DNA of 64,000 bases from Phytophthora sp. 'mugwort' (Eukaryota > Oomycota > Peronosporomycetes > Peronosporales > Peronosporaceae). The DNA lies in the NCBI GenBank assembly GCA_033558025.1, contig JAUCEF010000012.1:1922001-1986000 (forward strand), written 5' to 3'. The notes below the pieces were generated by a model that saw only the letters and a program-made list of their open reading frames with translations, made no database searches and was not told where the DNA came from. The first letter of the stretch is position 1; each line of letters opens with the position of its first letter. This document shows, one piece after another, positions 9,609 to 20,153 of this stretch. Position numbers and translations under genes: made by a program.

Positions 9609-11318
9609 ATGGCAAGTGTTGCTAGCTAGCTCTGCGTTCTCCTTTGTCAATGACAATAGCAATACCGGCTTGCTGACATCTCTCTCTCTCTCTTCTGCTC
9701 CCCACAGGGCCGAAAGAAACAGTTTATTAACAAGAAGACGGCGCAGCACTTCCACGTGGTGCACCGCAGCCAGCGCGACCCCAAGGCCAACGACCCGGAG
9801 GCCTCCAAGTACGTGCTGCTTTCCTCGAGTCAGCACGTCGAGCTGCGATCCGACTCTGACGATGAAGACGAATCGGAGATGGATAGCGACGACGAGATGC
9901 CCGACCTCATCGACTCGAAGACCAGCAAGAGCAAGAGCCAGCCCGCCTTCCCCGTGCGCAAAGTGCGCTTCGGCGGCGTCGAGGCCGAGGACCTCGTGGA
10001 CGAGAACGGGCTGCCAAGAGATGGCTACGATTACTCGCAGCACATGAAAGAGATGGGACAGGGCAAGTTCTACTCGGCTACAAGCCGCTTTGATGCCGGC
10101 GAGGAAGCTCGCGCTTTGTCGAGGAAAGTGGATCTGCCTGAGGATGCATTGCCCAGCATGGAGGAGCAGGACCGACTGTTAGATGCCATTACGCTGACTA
10201 CTGACGTCATGGACGACGACCTGAGAGAGGCGCTTGTGAACGATGAAGCCTTTGAGGAACTGGACGACAACTTTGTGGTTCAGGCAGCCGAGGAGAATGC
10301 GGAAGGAGGCAATAGTGATGACTTTGATTACGATGCGCATATTGCCAAACTGATGGAGGCCGCGAGTGGCGTCACCCCGCTTTATCGCGGTAATATTACG
10401 GACAGCGAGGATGACGAGTTCAGTGACGACGACGAGCTCAGCGATGATGAGAGCGAGCACGACGAGGTCGACGTGAGTGAGGACCGCGACGAGGCGCAAC
10501 GTGCACTGGATGAACTGTTTGAGAAGACACTGGCGGAGGAGTACGAGGACGAGCAGCTTGGGGAGCTGGAGGAGGACGACCCGGAGACGCGCGGCAAGGA
10601 GACGCTAGACGGCGAGCTACTCGCCGCCGTCGTAGAGGATTATGCTTTCGTGCAGCAGGAACTGGCAGACGCTGAGGGTAAGCTGGGCAACCCGCTACGT
10701 ACAGGCAATCGGCTGAAGGAGGTGCTGGAAGAGTGCGATGCCGAGCGTCATGCGTACGAGTACGACGAGGATGCTGAAACAGAGGACGAGGAAGAGCCCG
10801 AGGACACGGTAGCACGCTCCGAACGCGAGAAGAAGGAGCTGCAGGAGCTCTTTGAACGCAACCAGTATCTGCAGCGCGAGGAGCGCGAGAAATGGGACTG
10901 CGAGACCATCGTGAGCACGTACTCGACACTGGACAACCACCCGACAGTGCTACGAGAGGAGGCGCCGACGCGACGCAAGAAGAAGAAACAGCCGACGATC
11001 GCCAGCATTGCCGAGGGTGACGACATCCGTAAGCAGAAGGTGACGCTGTCGCGCAAGACGGGGATGCCACTGGGGGTATTTGAGACGGCAGCGTCAGCCA
11101 AGAGCATCCCGAATAAGCAGCACAAGGAGCTACCGGAGACGAGTCGGAGGCACAAGGGCGAGACTAAGGAGCAGAAGCGCGCGCGTAAGGCCAGCGTCAA
11201 GATGGAGAAGATGGCTCGACGCGCGGAGAAGAAGGAGACCAAACTGGCGTTTAAGGACGAGGAGGCGCGTCAATCCACGCAGACGGTGGCCGGCCGCGTG
11301 TCTGTCTTCAAGTACTGA
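9609..11318 (+). CDS. LTV1: LTV1, 40S ribosomal subunit assembly factor
   Basis: Encodes the acidic factor that helps assemble and export pre-40S particles. The N-terminal signature GRKKQFINKK...VVHRSQRDP is complete only if exon 2 starts at 9708. The only Met that fits is the ATG at 9609-9611, joined through an intron 9612-9707 (96 bp; starts GCAAGT, pyrimidine-rich TCTCTCTCTCTC tract, ends CCCACAG). The first coding exon would therefore be the three bases ATG, and the intron is GC-AG. Further along are DYSQHMKEMG, acidic stretches around residues 55-70 and 235-260, and a basic C-terminus, all as expected for LTV1 (537 aa). Confidence 0.87.
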
Positions 11319-11872
11319 AACAATTAAGATACATGTAGTCCCCTAAGAAGAGGCAGCAATATACCGACCGTTTTGAGGATGCAAAATTCACGACGCGATG
11401 GTCGTTGTGTTGTCTCGCTGCAATTACTGCTACACCTTCAACGTGGGTGCCTGGTTGCCTATCCCGCGGCTCGACGACGTCCAAGGCTGAGTGTGCCATG
11501 GAGTAGGGCAATCGACACCATCATCGCCTTGCATACAACAGCATCAATCATTAGAGCTCGGTTTTTCATCGTGTTACGTTTTCTTTCATTTACTGCTGTG
11601 CTCTGCCTACATCCTACTTTACATACTACTGCGTCCTACTCCTCGCCTTAATAACTTGCTAACTTAATTCTCTCTTGCCTACATCCTACGACACTTAGTC
11701 ATAATGGGAACGACGATGATAGAAAATTGCGTGGAGCCTTGGAGGAAACTGACTTCTTGAAACGGGAGGGGACAGACTTGGGCTGAGCAGCGTCGCGTGG
11801 GGCATAAATAATCAGCATCACGGAACTTCTTCGTCTATCGGTCGGTCATCGGTAGGTTCGCAACCATATCGT
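11319..11872. other. Intergenic region between convergent LTV1 and HSF genes
   Basis: Holds the 3' flanks of two convergent genes. Pyrimidine-rich runs and a repeated CCTACATCCTAC motif (11606 and 11681) are the only structure seen. Confidence 0.4.
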
Positions 11873-13094
11873 CTAAAAGCACAGGTCCAGCCACGGCATC
11901 ATATCTTCCTCGTCGTTCAACGGCGACAGCGGCACCTCCCAAGCTCCGGGCTCTACATTAGCCAGGTCCATGAGCACCTCATCCTCGAAGCTCGCCGACT
12001 CGGCGTCTTCCTGGTTTGTCAGCACGGGCGACGACTCCATATTGTGCGGGTCGTCAAACTTGAGACAGTCGCGCGAGACCAGCGCGCACTTGGTTTGGTT
12101 CAAGCCGCCACACAGCCGGTCGTCGATCTGGCCGGGTGTGATACTGCAGTCGTCTGTGAGAAAGTCCTGGATGTCGATGTCCAGCGGCGCTGACAAGCCG
12201 CTAGACGTCTTCGAGAGTGACAAACTCGAGTCCATCAAGTCGCTGAACAGCAGCTCATTCTTCATGTTAAGCGCCGATGACAGGGGGTACGCATGGTCCA
12301 TATCCTTCTTCATCAGGGCGTCGCCCAGGTAAGAGCCGCCTAGGTCCACCGAAGGCGGACAGACTTGCACCATCGCGGGCTTCAAAGCGGGCGACATGTT
12401 GTCCAGCGCGACGGGTTTGGCCATGGGCGAGAAGCACGCGGCGAGACCCAGCGGGGTTGGGGTCATCGTTGGCGTCTGCATGCCGCTCATGGGCGTCAGA
12501 TTGGCGACAGAGGAGGACGCGTTCTGTTCGGGCGCCTTGCTGCTAGTGTTGGCCAGAGGGTCGAACCACGGATCCTTGGCCTTACCGGCTCCGCGGCGTT
12601 TAATGTGCACGAGCAGGTCGGGCCGGTCCTTTCGGAAGAACGAGTGCTGGTAGATGGTAAGCTGGCCCTCCTGGACGCGGTAAAAGCTGTAGAAGTTCAA
12701 TTGGCGGATCAGACTCGAAAAGCGCCGGTGGCGGAAATACTTGGGCAGACAGTGCTCCGCCATCATCTTGGGGTCTACGATACAGAACGCGCTGCCACCT
12801 GATGCAATCAAAAACCAACAAGCAACAACAAGTGAGTAATAGAGCTCAAGACTGTGTAAGACGGCTGGCTATAGGGGACGCACCTCGGCACCACGAGACA
12901 ATCGTGGAAGGTTCTGTGTCAACCATACGGTACAATTTGCTGACAAATGACCCGGAGCTGCAGCATTCGCCTGGCACAGAACACTTGGCGCTGAAGTGTT
13001 GCATGCTCTGTGCGCGCGGGCGGCGATTGCCTGCGGGCGGGCTGGGCGCGAGCACGCTGCTGCTGTTGCTGCTACTGGACGAGGCGTCCTTCAT
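11873..13094 (-). CDS. Heat-shock-factor-type transcription factor
   Basis: Nuclear DNA-binding protein with an N-terminal HSF domain (about residues 48-140). Exon 1 (13094-12884) encodes FVSKLYRMVDTEPSTIVSWC; exon 2 (12798-11873) begins GSAFCIVDP and continues through LPKYFRHRRFSSLIRQLNFY, the recognition helix of HSF proteins. The intron 12883-12799 is 85 bp (GTGCGT...TGCATCAG). The join interrupts a Gly codon and keeps frame (378 aa). No long leucine-zipper trimerisation region is obvious after the domain; the rest is low-complexity and acidic at the end (DDEEDMMPWLDLCF-like), suggesting an activation domain. Oomycetes have many HSF paralogues, so function in heat stress is not implied. 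Confidence 0.85.
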
Positions 13095-14974
13095 ATTGGA
13101 CGCTACGTTTGTTATGCTGATGGGAGGTGGCGTTATGCGCCGTGCTTGCTTTGCGTTGTGGGTGCTGCTGTTGCTGCTGGCTGCTTGACTGTAAGTGACC
13201 TGCGGCTCGGCTGTCTTTTTGCTAACTGAGGCCTAGTCGGCATGCCGCAAAAATTCAGTGAGCAGCTGGCGGTTTCGAGCACTTTTTGGCCTATCGCCGA
13301 GCGTTTAGCTGGGTTTCGGCCAATCGCGGGAGTGGATCGCCCATCTTCAATATCGGCTGCACCCAGCTCTGATTGGCCGAAACGATTGAAGCGATAGGGC
13401 GCGGCTTTAAATAGTAATTGCGGATACGACAGAGTAATCGCGAACTCGTACTCAGCATAGTATTTTGTGCTGGTCTAACATACTATGTCAAAACACACCA
13501 AAAATAATGCACAAATGCATCATAGCATGTCGTCGGTGAGACAGCAGTGCCTAGAAGTCCAACCGACGCATGGAAGACTTGTGGTGTTGAACGCCTTTGT
13601 GAATAGACGCTTTTTTGCGAATGGTTGCCTGGGTAGCATGGACATCAGTCAGCCTCGATGTCGCTGTAGTAGTGCAATAGCACAATAGCTGGCAAACTTC
13701 AACGCCCTAGTTCTACATGTATGACATTCTGGTAGGAGTTATTCTCGAATAGTAACAAGAGTATTATACTAATTGCATAATGGTCTGCGACATGTGTGAC
13801 ACAGATATCGTTCCATGCCAGGCGCGGATTGGTCGAAAAATCAGTGCGTACCCTCTGACACCGACCAATCGAAGCGCGTCACCTACACTCGCGGCTGCCT
13901 TTCCCAGATTGGTTCATACTTGATGTCACGCCTTAATAGAAGCAAGTGCAAACCAGCATTCTACACGGGATAGGGCTAACGTGGCAGCCGGTGCGATCAA
14001 TAGTCAAAGCAAGTCAATCGGATGGAGTATCTTCCGACCCTCTATTGTGCCACTTCGGTCGGATGGGCCTTAGATGGCTACAGCAAGTGAAGGCCAGCGA
14101 CGTCCGGATGGCCGAGTAGATAAATATTGCTGGGCAAGGCCAGTGAAGTCCGGATGAGCAAGTAGATAAGCCATCGGGAGTTCGCTGTGCTGCAACGCTG
14201 GTCGTCTTTGTCAATCCACAACGCATCATATCGCATGTCATCGAACCGCGTCTGCGTTTGACTTGGCCCCAGTATACTGGCGGTCGTTTAGCGTCGGTAA
14301 AGACGCGGTGATTGCTTGGGGATGCGCGCGGTGATGACGCAGCTGGTCGGGTCGCTCGGCGGTAGCATTTGTATGTGACCTGCTGGTTCGGCCAATCCAC
14401 AGTCTCCACATCGGCGACTTATGTGACAGGAGCCCGCCTGCACAAAGTGACGCGAAAAGTGTAGGTCGAAGCAGATCCATGTTGAAGCCGACGTGTCCCT
14501 CGCCTTTGGTCGAAGCAGAGACTGCAATGTAGTTGCTGCTACTGGTCCTCGACTGCTTATCCGGTGGATGCAACGGCGCGGATAGGCAATGTCGCCAATA
14601 TTTCAAGAAACGGCGTTTCTGCCGCGCATCACGACAAATTTGCAGTGCTGACCAGCGCATGAACCATAGCGCGCAGCGCTGGGAAAAAGAGAACTTTTTA
14701 ACACGGCGTTTTTTTATTTAGCAGCTGGCTTCGTTGACTCAAAGCCCCATCCGCGTCCAACCAATACAGACCTGCGCTGATGGCAACGCGTGAATACTGT
14801 ACGTGCCTCGTGTGACTTAACGTGTCGCAGTTGAAGTGCTCGGCCAATCAAAACGGAATGGTCTTAATGCGCGCGTTCAATTGTTCATTTTATCTTTGGA
14901 CAGGTAGCAAAAAAGTATCTTGTGCGCCTCGTCTCACTGCCAAAACGTAAGCAGTGCTCACCCTCTCTCTGAGC
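13095..14974. promoter_or_regulatory. HSF upstream region and 1.9-kb non-coding stretch with CCAAT-box pairs
   Basis: No convincing gene. It holds two inverted CCAAT-box pairs: TTTCGGCCAATC (13314-13325) with GATTGGCCGAAA (13371-13382), and GATTGGTCG (13827-13835) with CGACCAATC (13862-13870). A further ATTGG is near 13910 and a CCAAT near 14845. Between 14092 and 14178 two imperfect 32-bp direct repeats occur (GTCCGGATG...AGTAGATAA). Several overlapping frames at 14014-14660 lack any family signature and are treated as noise. Confidence 0.5.
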
Positions 14975-17620
14975 TCAATGCTGTTGCTGCTGCACGCCCT
15001 GCTCGGCCAACTCCTTGGCCAGCGCCACGTAGTCCACGTCCTTCCTTGCGCGCTTGCTCCGCGAGCGCGCCAACGGTACCGCAGCCTCGCCCTTAGTCCG
15101 CTTCTTCGTCTGCAATAGCGTCACGCCCGGGGCCGCTGGAGTCAGGTAATTAGCAAGCAGGGCGTGCTCGTGCGCGGCTTCCTTGGCAATCTCGTCGTCG
15201 TCCCAAAGTTCCTGCGCCGGGTTGATGAGCGCACGCGCGTGGGCCGCGACGCTGCGCGCGAAGGGCGAGACCATGCGGCCATGGAAGTTGTAGCCGCCCT
15301 CCAGCACTGAGATGAGCCTGCCGTCACAGCATGTGTTCGCTACCTGCTTCACGTGACCCACGAGCCACTCGTAGTCTTGCTCCAACAGCGACACGTAGCC
15401 CCAGTTCACGAGCTCCTTCTTGTGGGCGTCGAAGCCCGCCGACAAGAAAATGAGGTCCGGGTTAAACTCACGCAGCTTGGGCAGGATCCGGTCTCGAAAC
15501 GCGCTACGCCACTTGAGACGCGACGCGGACGAACCTTCGTGACAAAAGGGCAGACCTTCGTCCCAAATGACAGGAGTCTCTTTCACGGCCGAGACGCCCG
15601 AACCAGGATAGAACCAGCCTTGGGTCTCGCCCTTGGCCAACTCCTCCTTGTTCTCAGGGTCCTTGTGACCATATCCGTGTACTGAACAGAAGAAAACGTT
15701 TTCTGAGTCATCCTCGCTGCGCCAGGGCTTGTACTGATGTACAATCTGCTTGCCAGCACCGTAGGGCGTCTCGAAGACAATCTCTTTGGTGGACGGCACA
15801 AGCTGTCTAACAATCTCTTCCGTGCCATTGCCGTGATGCACGTCAAAATCCAGGATAGCTACCTTGTTAATTCCGCTGTGCTTCAGATGTGCGCGTGCGT
15901 ACGCTGCACCGATAGCCACGTTGTTAAAGAGGCAGAAACCAAGGCTTCCCTCGGGGTCATTCTCGCACACTACCTTGCCCACCGGCCCGGCGTGGTGGCC
16001 AGGTGGTCGAACGATACAGAACGCATTCCTGCACTTACCCGCCACAACCTCATCCACGGCCTTGCACACCGCTCCAGCGGCTCGGGTGGCCGCGTCGTAG
16101 GAACGAACCGACAAAGCTGTGTCCGAATCGAGTGAAAACGTAGCATGGCACTCCTCAGTGTCGTCAACACTGCTAGAAGACATCGACTTGGGCTGACCTG
16201 GAAACTGGCGGGGACTTGTTCCAACATGCTTGGAAGCGACAGGCTTCTCGCCCATAACTGAGGCGGCAAGAGGGGCACATTTCTGACGCACACAATCGAC
16301 GTAGTGGAATTCGTGCACTCGTAAAATGTCAGCAATATCTGCACGCTCAATATCATGATCCCACTTGACATTCGGTCGCTGGAACTCGTGGGATCGTAGA
16401 ATGCCAAACACTGGATCAACCAGCGTGTCAATCCGTTCCGGATTCTCCGGTGGAGGGTCTGGTCCCCCTCGACGATGATATGCCATGGGCAAATGCCTCC
16501 ACACTTCAGGGTGGAAAAAGAACCGAGTCTGGTCTTTCTGGGCAACATCTTCCGTGTGTTCGACTAACTCCGCAACGTTCTTCCCGGCTTCTGCTGCTAG
16601 CAAACGCGTCTCAAGCGCATTGAACGCACATCTGTGAGCCACTTGAGCTGCTGTGCATCCATGTGTGTCCTTTAGTGCAAAATTGGCGGCGATATTCCGA
16701 GGAGAATTGCGCAGAATGTCCACACCCTCGGCAAAATCTGCGAGCGCGGCGATATGCGCCGGTGTTTGATGCAGCGGCGTCACGGGGTTCACATCCACGC
16801 TATAGTCATTCACCAGCTTCTTTGCCGTACTAGTCGCTTGGTACTTCATGGCTTCGTGCAGCGCTCGGAACCCGACTTTGTTGCCCTTCTCCAGCAGCGT
16901 CTCGAGCTTTAGATGCTTCTTCTTGTTCTCTCCCTCCACTGCTGCACTGTCATCGGCCTCCATAGCGGCCAAGTGTCGTCTGTAAAACGACGCGAGCACG
17001 TCCATACACGCGACGAGATCGTAGCGAGCACACAGATGGAAGACCGTGTTGCCTTCTTCGTCTCTTGCCGCCACCTTTTCGAACAGCAGCGCGCGCACAT
17101 CGTCGCCGTAGAAATCTCTGTCTGTCTCCTGCTTCTTATCGGTGAATAGCTCGTTGATCAACAGCTCGCTGAACGAGGCGTTGATGGCCCCGACCCGTAG
17201 CACCAAGTGCAGGAAGGGCGTGCCGAAGTCCCCGCCCTTGAGCTGCAGCATGGCGCTCGTGAGCGCCGGTGAGTAGCGCAGCAGATGCAGCGCACAGTCC
17301 AATTGCTGGTGGATCACTGCCATATGCAGCGGAAGGAAACCCATGTCGTCCTTCTCCAGGAGACTCGTCTCGTTCGAGAGGACGCTCAGGCGTGGAGGAG
17401 GCTTCGAGCACTCGGACGGCAGCGGCAGCAGCGCGCGCAGGCGGTCTACGCGCCCTTGCTCCACTAGATTATGCAGCAGATACGCATCTTCCTCCTCATC
17501 GTAGTCGCCGTCCTCGTCTAGGGCGGCCTGAGGCGCTGCGCGCGCAGCCGCGTATGAGCTCTCCGCCATTTGCTCGGCTTCAGCGAAAGTACCGGATAAT
17601 GTGGCTTGTATACAGGGCAT
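14975..17620 (-). CDS. Class II histone deacetylase with N-terminal ankyrin repeats
   Basis: An 881-aa single-exon gene. The N-terminal third (about 45-340) contains ankyrin-like repeats (for example LPLHMAVIHQQLDCALHLL and TPAHIAALADFAEGVDIL). The C-terminal half is a zinc hydrolase of the arginase/deacetylase fold: PPGHHAG (about 539), AILDFDVHHGNG with the metal and charge-relay residues (about 590), LSAGFDAH with the second metal Asp (about 723) and EGGYN (about 773). These catalytic residues are all present, so it should remove acetyl groups from lysines. The tail is basic, with QQQQH at the end, and may be a nuclear signal. The start at 17620 is the first Met; one at MAESSY, 18 residues in, is an alternative. 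Confidence 0.9.
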   Translation of the reverse strand: MPCIQATLSGTFAEAEQMAESSYAAARAAPQAALDEDGDYDEEEDAYLLHNLVEQGRVDRLRALLPLPSECSKPPPRLSVLSNETSLLEKDDMGFLPLHMAVIHQQLDCALHLLRYSPALTSAMLQLKGGDFGTPFLHLVLRVGAINASFSELLINELFTDKKQETDRDFYGDDVRALLFEKVAARDEEGNTVFHLCARYDLVACMDVLASFYRRHLAAMEADDSAAVEGENKKKHLKLETLLEKGNKVGFRALHEAMKYQATSTAKKLVNDYSVDVNPVTPLHQTPAHIAALADFAEGVDILRNSPRNIAANFALKDTHGCTAAQVAHRCAFNALETRLLAAEAGKNVAELVEHTEDVAQKDQTRFFFHPEVWRHLPMAYHRRGGPDPPPENPERIDTLVDPVFGILRSHEFQRPNVKWDHDIERADIADILRVHEFHYVDCVRQKCAPLAASVMGEKPVASKHVGTSPRQFPGQPKSMSSSSVDDTEECHATFSLDSDTALSVRSYDAATRAAGAVCKAVDEVVAGKCRNAFCIVRPPGHHAGPVGKVVCENDPEGSLGFCLFNNVAIGAAYARAHLKHSGINKVAILDFDVHHGNGTEEIVRQLVPSTKEIVFETPYGAGKQIVHQYKPWRSEDDSENVFFCSVHGYGHKDPENKEELAKGETQGWFYPGSGVSAVKETPVIWDEGLPFCHEGSSASRLKWRSAFRDRILPKLREFNPDLIFLSAGFDAHKKELVNWGYVSLLEQDYEWLVGHVKQVANTCCDGRLISVLEGGYNFHGRMVSPFARSVAAHARALINPAQELWDDDEIAKEAAHEHALLANYLTPAAPGVTLLQTKKRTKGEAAVPLARSRSKRARKDVDYVALAKELAEQGVQQQQH

Positions 17621-18096
17621 AATGTGAAATTTGGATAATGTGATATTTAGACTTTTAAATTTTTATGAGTTGTAGCCCATGGATATCAGTGCTACTGTAC
17701 CATGCTTGCAACTACCTGCTTCTCTCTCAGTGTATACGGTCCGCGGTACGATATTTTTTCGTTAAAGAAGTACATGTACTTCTAGCGATTGCTATTGTAC
17801 TACATTTCTACAGAGATCTCTGCCGTCAATGTGTTCCCTCTTCGCGCCTCCATTAGCGATGATCGATCACGAGATGAATCGCACGCAACCAACAAATTTG
17901 TTAATTTAATTTGGCGCAGGCTGCTCGATTACATTAAAATCATCCCTTTACTCAAGGAATATTTTTATTTGGATTAAGCTGTCAATATCGTCGTCATTAA
18001 TGCAGCTTGAAGACCTCAAGGTCTCTGTGGACTCGCCAATAAAACGGAGCACTAAATTCAGATTACCGGGTGTGGATGAATATCCCAAGTCACGTA
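17621..18096. other. HDAC upstream region and left flank of Polinton copy 1
   Basis: AT-rich flank. The 97 bases before 18097 are in frame with the truncated polymerase, but they are not found in copy 2 and carry no terminal inverted repeat. This marks a truncation junction rather than a true element end. Confidence 0.5.
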
Positions 18097-20105
18097 AGCT
18101 CCGTGGAACAAGCATCACCGATGATGACTACGAGCGAGTGAAGTTCGTGTGGGGGTACTATGAGATGAAATCCTTTAAGGACCTACTGGTATGGTACAAC
18201 AGTCTCGATGTAGTTCCATTCATCAAGGCTATCAAAGCCCAGCGCGAGCTATTCATGCGTTTCGATCTGGATATGTTTGCAGATGGAGTGTCGCTACCTG
18301 GACTTAGTGAAAAGGTTATGTATCAGACCTGCTTCAACAATCTCCAATACCCGGATAAGACACCTGCTAACGCATTCCAATTCCCACCCCAGCGCATGGG
18401 CGGCTACAAGAGTCAGGATGCTAAGGCAAAGCGTGAATTTGGTATGACACTTGATCACTTGGATACATTGCTGCAAAGCAAAAGTATCTGTGTGGTTTAT
18501 GCTACTGTCAGCTGACCGTCGATACCGCTTCAGCAGACCGTATCAAAAACAAGCTTGGACACATCGATGGCAACATATTGGTTAGTTGTATCAAGTGCAA
18601 CACCGCTCGTAAGGACATGTCGCTCAAGGGATTCCGCTATAAGAAGTTGCATGAGTTCAACTCGGACAGATTGGTGTATAGCATTGATAAGGAGGAAAAG
18701 GACATCTACGCTAAGATGAAGGCCAACATTGCTGGAGGCCCATCTATTATCTTTAATCGCTACGCTAAGCGCAATGAGACAAATATTCGCGGAGGTAAGC
18801 TCTGTAAGAAAATTATCGGATACGATGCTAACGCTCTATACCTATGGGCACTTGGTAATGAGATGCCATGCGGACGATTGACTACGATCGAGGCTTATGA
18901 TGGCATTGTCGAGGACATCGTTGCTGATAAGATTTTCGGATTCCTTGAATGCGATATTCAAACTCCAGACCATCTTCAAGACTACTTCAGTGAGATGACC
19001 CCAATTTTCAAAAACACACTAATCGATTGTACTGATGAGAGCGTCATTGGTCATCACATGTACAAGTACAACGAGGCACGTAAGCAAAGCCGAGCAAAAC
19101 CAGCTCGTAAGCTTATAGGTAGCTACTTTGGTGAAAAGATTCTCATATACGCACCTTTGCTTAAATGGTATCTTTCCCACGGTTTGGAGATCACCAAGAC
19201 TTACTGCTTTATTAAGGCCAGCTCTCACAAGGCTTTTGATCCTTTTATGGAGGCTGTATCAAACGCTCGACGGGAAGGTGATGTTGATAAGTCGAAGGCG
19301 ATGATTGCTGAGATGATGAAACTTGTAGACAACAGTGCTTTTGGTCGATCTGGAATGGATATGAGCAAGCACAAAGAGGTCAAGTATGAGTCGAACGACA
19401 AAGCTATTAAGAGCAAGATCGAACACTTTACGTTCCACGGGTTGGAGGAGCTTAATGATTCTTGTGAGATTACAATGAAAAAGCGTCGCCTCAACAACAA
19501 GAACCCGATCCATTTATCGATTGCTATCTATCAGCTCGCTAAGCTACGCATGCTTCAGTTTTACTATGACTGTATCGACTTTTACTTCGATCGTTCAGAC
19601 TTTCAATATCAGGAGATGGACACGGATAGTGGCTATATCGCATTCAGCTGCGATAACCCATTCAAAGAATGCATCAAGCCTAAACTACGTGATCACTTCG
19701 ATGAGCATAAGTATGGGTGGTTCCCGCGAGACTACAACGCTGAGGTAGCCAAGTTCGACCGCCGCACGCCTGGTCTATTCAAGGAAGAGTGGCGAGGTGA
19801 TGCAATGGTCTCATTATCCTCTAAGAACTACATCTGCTACCTACCGGACGAGGAGCACAAGGTCAAAGTCAGTGCTAAGGGTATACAGCAGGGGCGTGGT
19901 CGCAATATTGATGTACTTAACCCAGATGGTTTCGAGACTTGTACGGGACCGCATCACACTTCGGGGTACTAACAAGGGTTTCAGACTATCGAAAGAAACC
20001 AAATCGATCATTACCTATACTCAAACCAAAACAGCGCTCAATTACTACTATGATAAGCGCCAGATAATGTCGGACGGTATTTCAACGATTCCGCTGAATG
20101 TCTAA
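18097..20105 (+). pseudogene. DNA polymerase B (protein-primed type), copy 1, truncated and frameshifted
   Basis: Polymerisation half of a Polinton/virus-type family B DNA polymerase. Motif A is YDANALYLWALGNEMPCG (about 18,820), motif B KLVDNSAFGRSG (about 19,320) and motif C DTDSGY (about 19,617). A Cys-rich HNH-like insert, C-x2-C...SADRI...GHIDGNIL...C-x2-C, lies between 18,485 and 18,610. The exonuclease half is missing because of the left truncation. A frame change near 18,475 is shared with copy 2. Another near 19,940 shifts the last 50 codons, which end at 20105. In motif B this copy has Asp where copy 2 has Gly (VDNS against VGNS), a change next to the conserved Asn. It is not expected to be active. 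Confidence 0.88.
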
Positions 20106-20153
20106 GGGGATATATCGAACTGATGCTTATTTTTTCCCTCTAAATATAGGATC

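Noticed and set aside
10438..11242. Minus-strand Ser/Pro-rich frames over LTV1
   Set aside because: Antisense shadows of an acidic coding region.
14014..14660. Three overlapping minus-strand frames upstream of the HDAC 3' end
   Set aside because: No domain, biased composition and no splice or start context supporting a gene.
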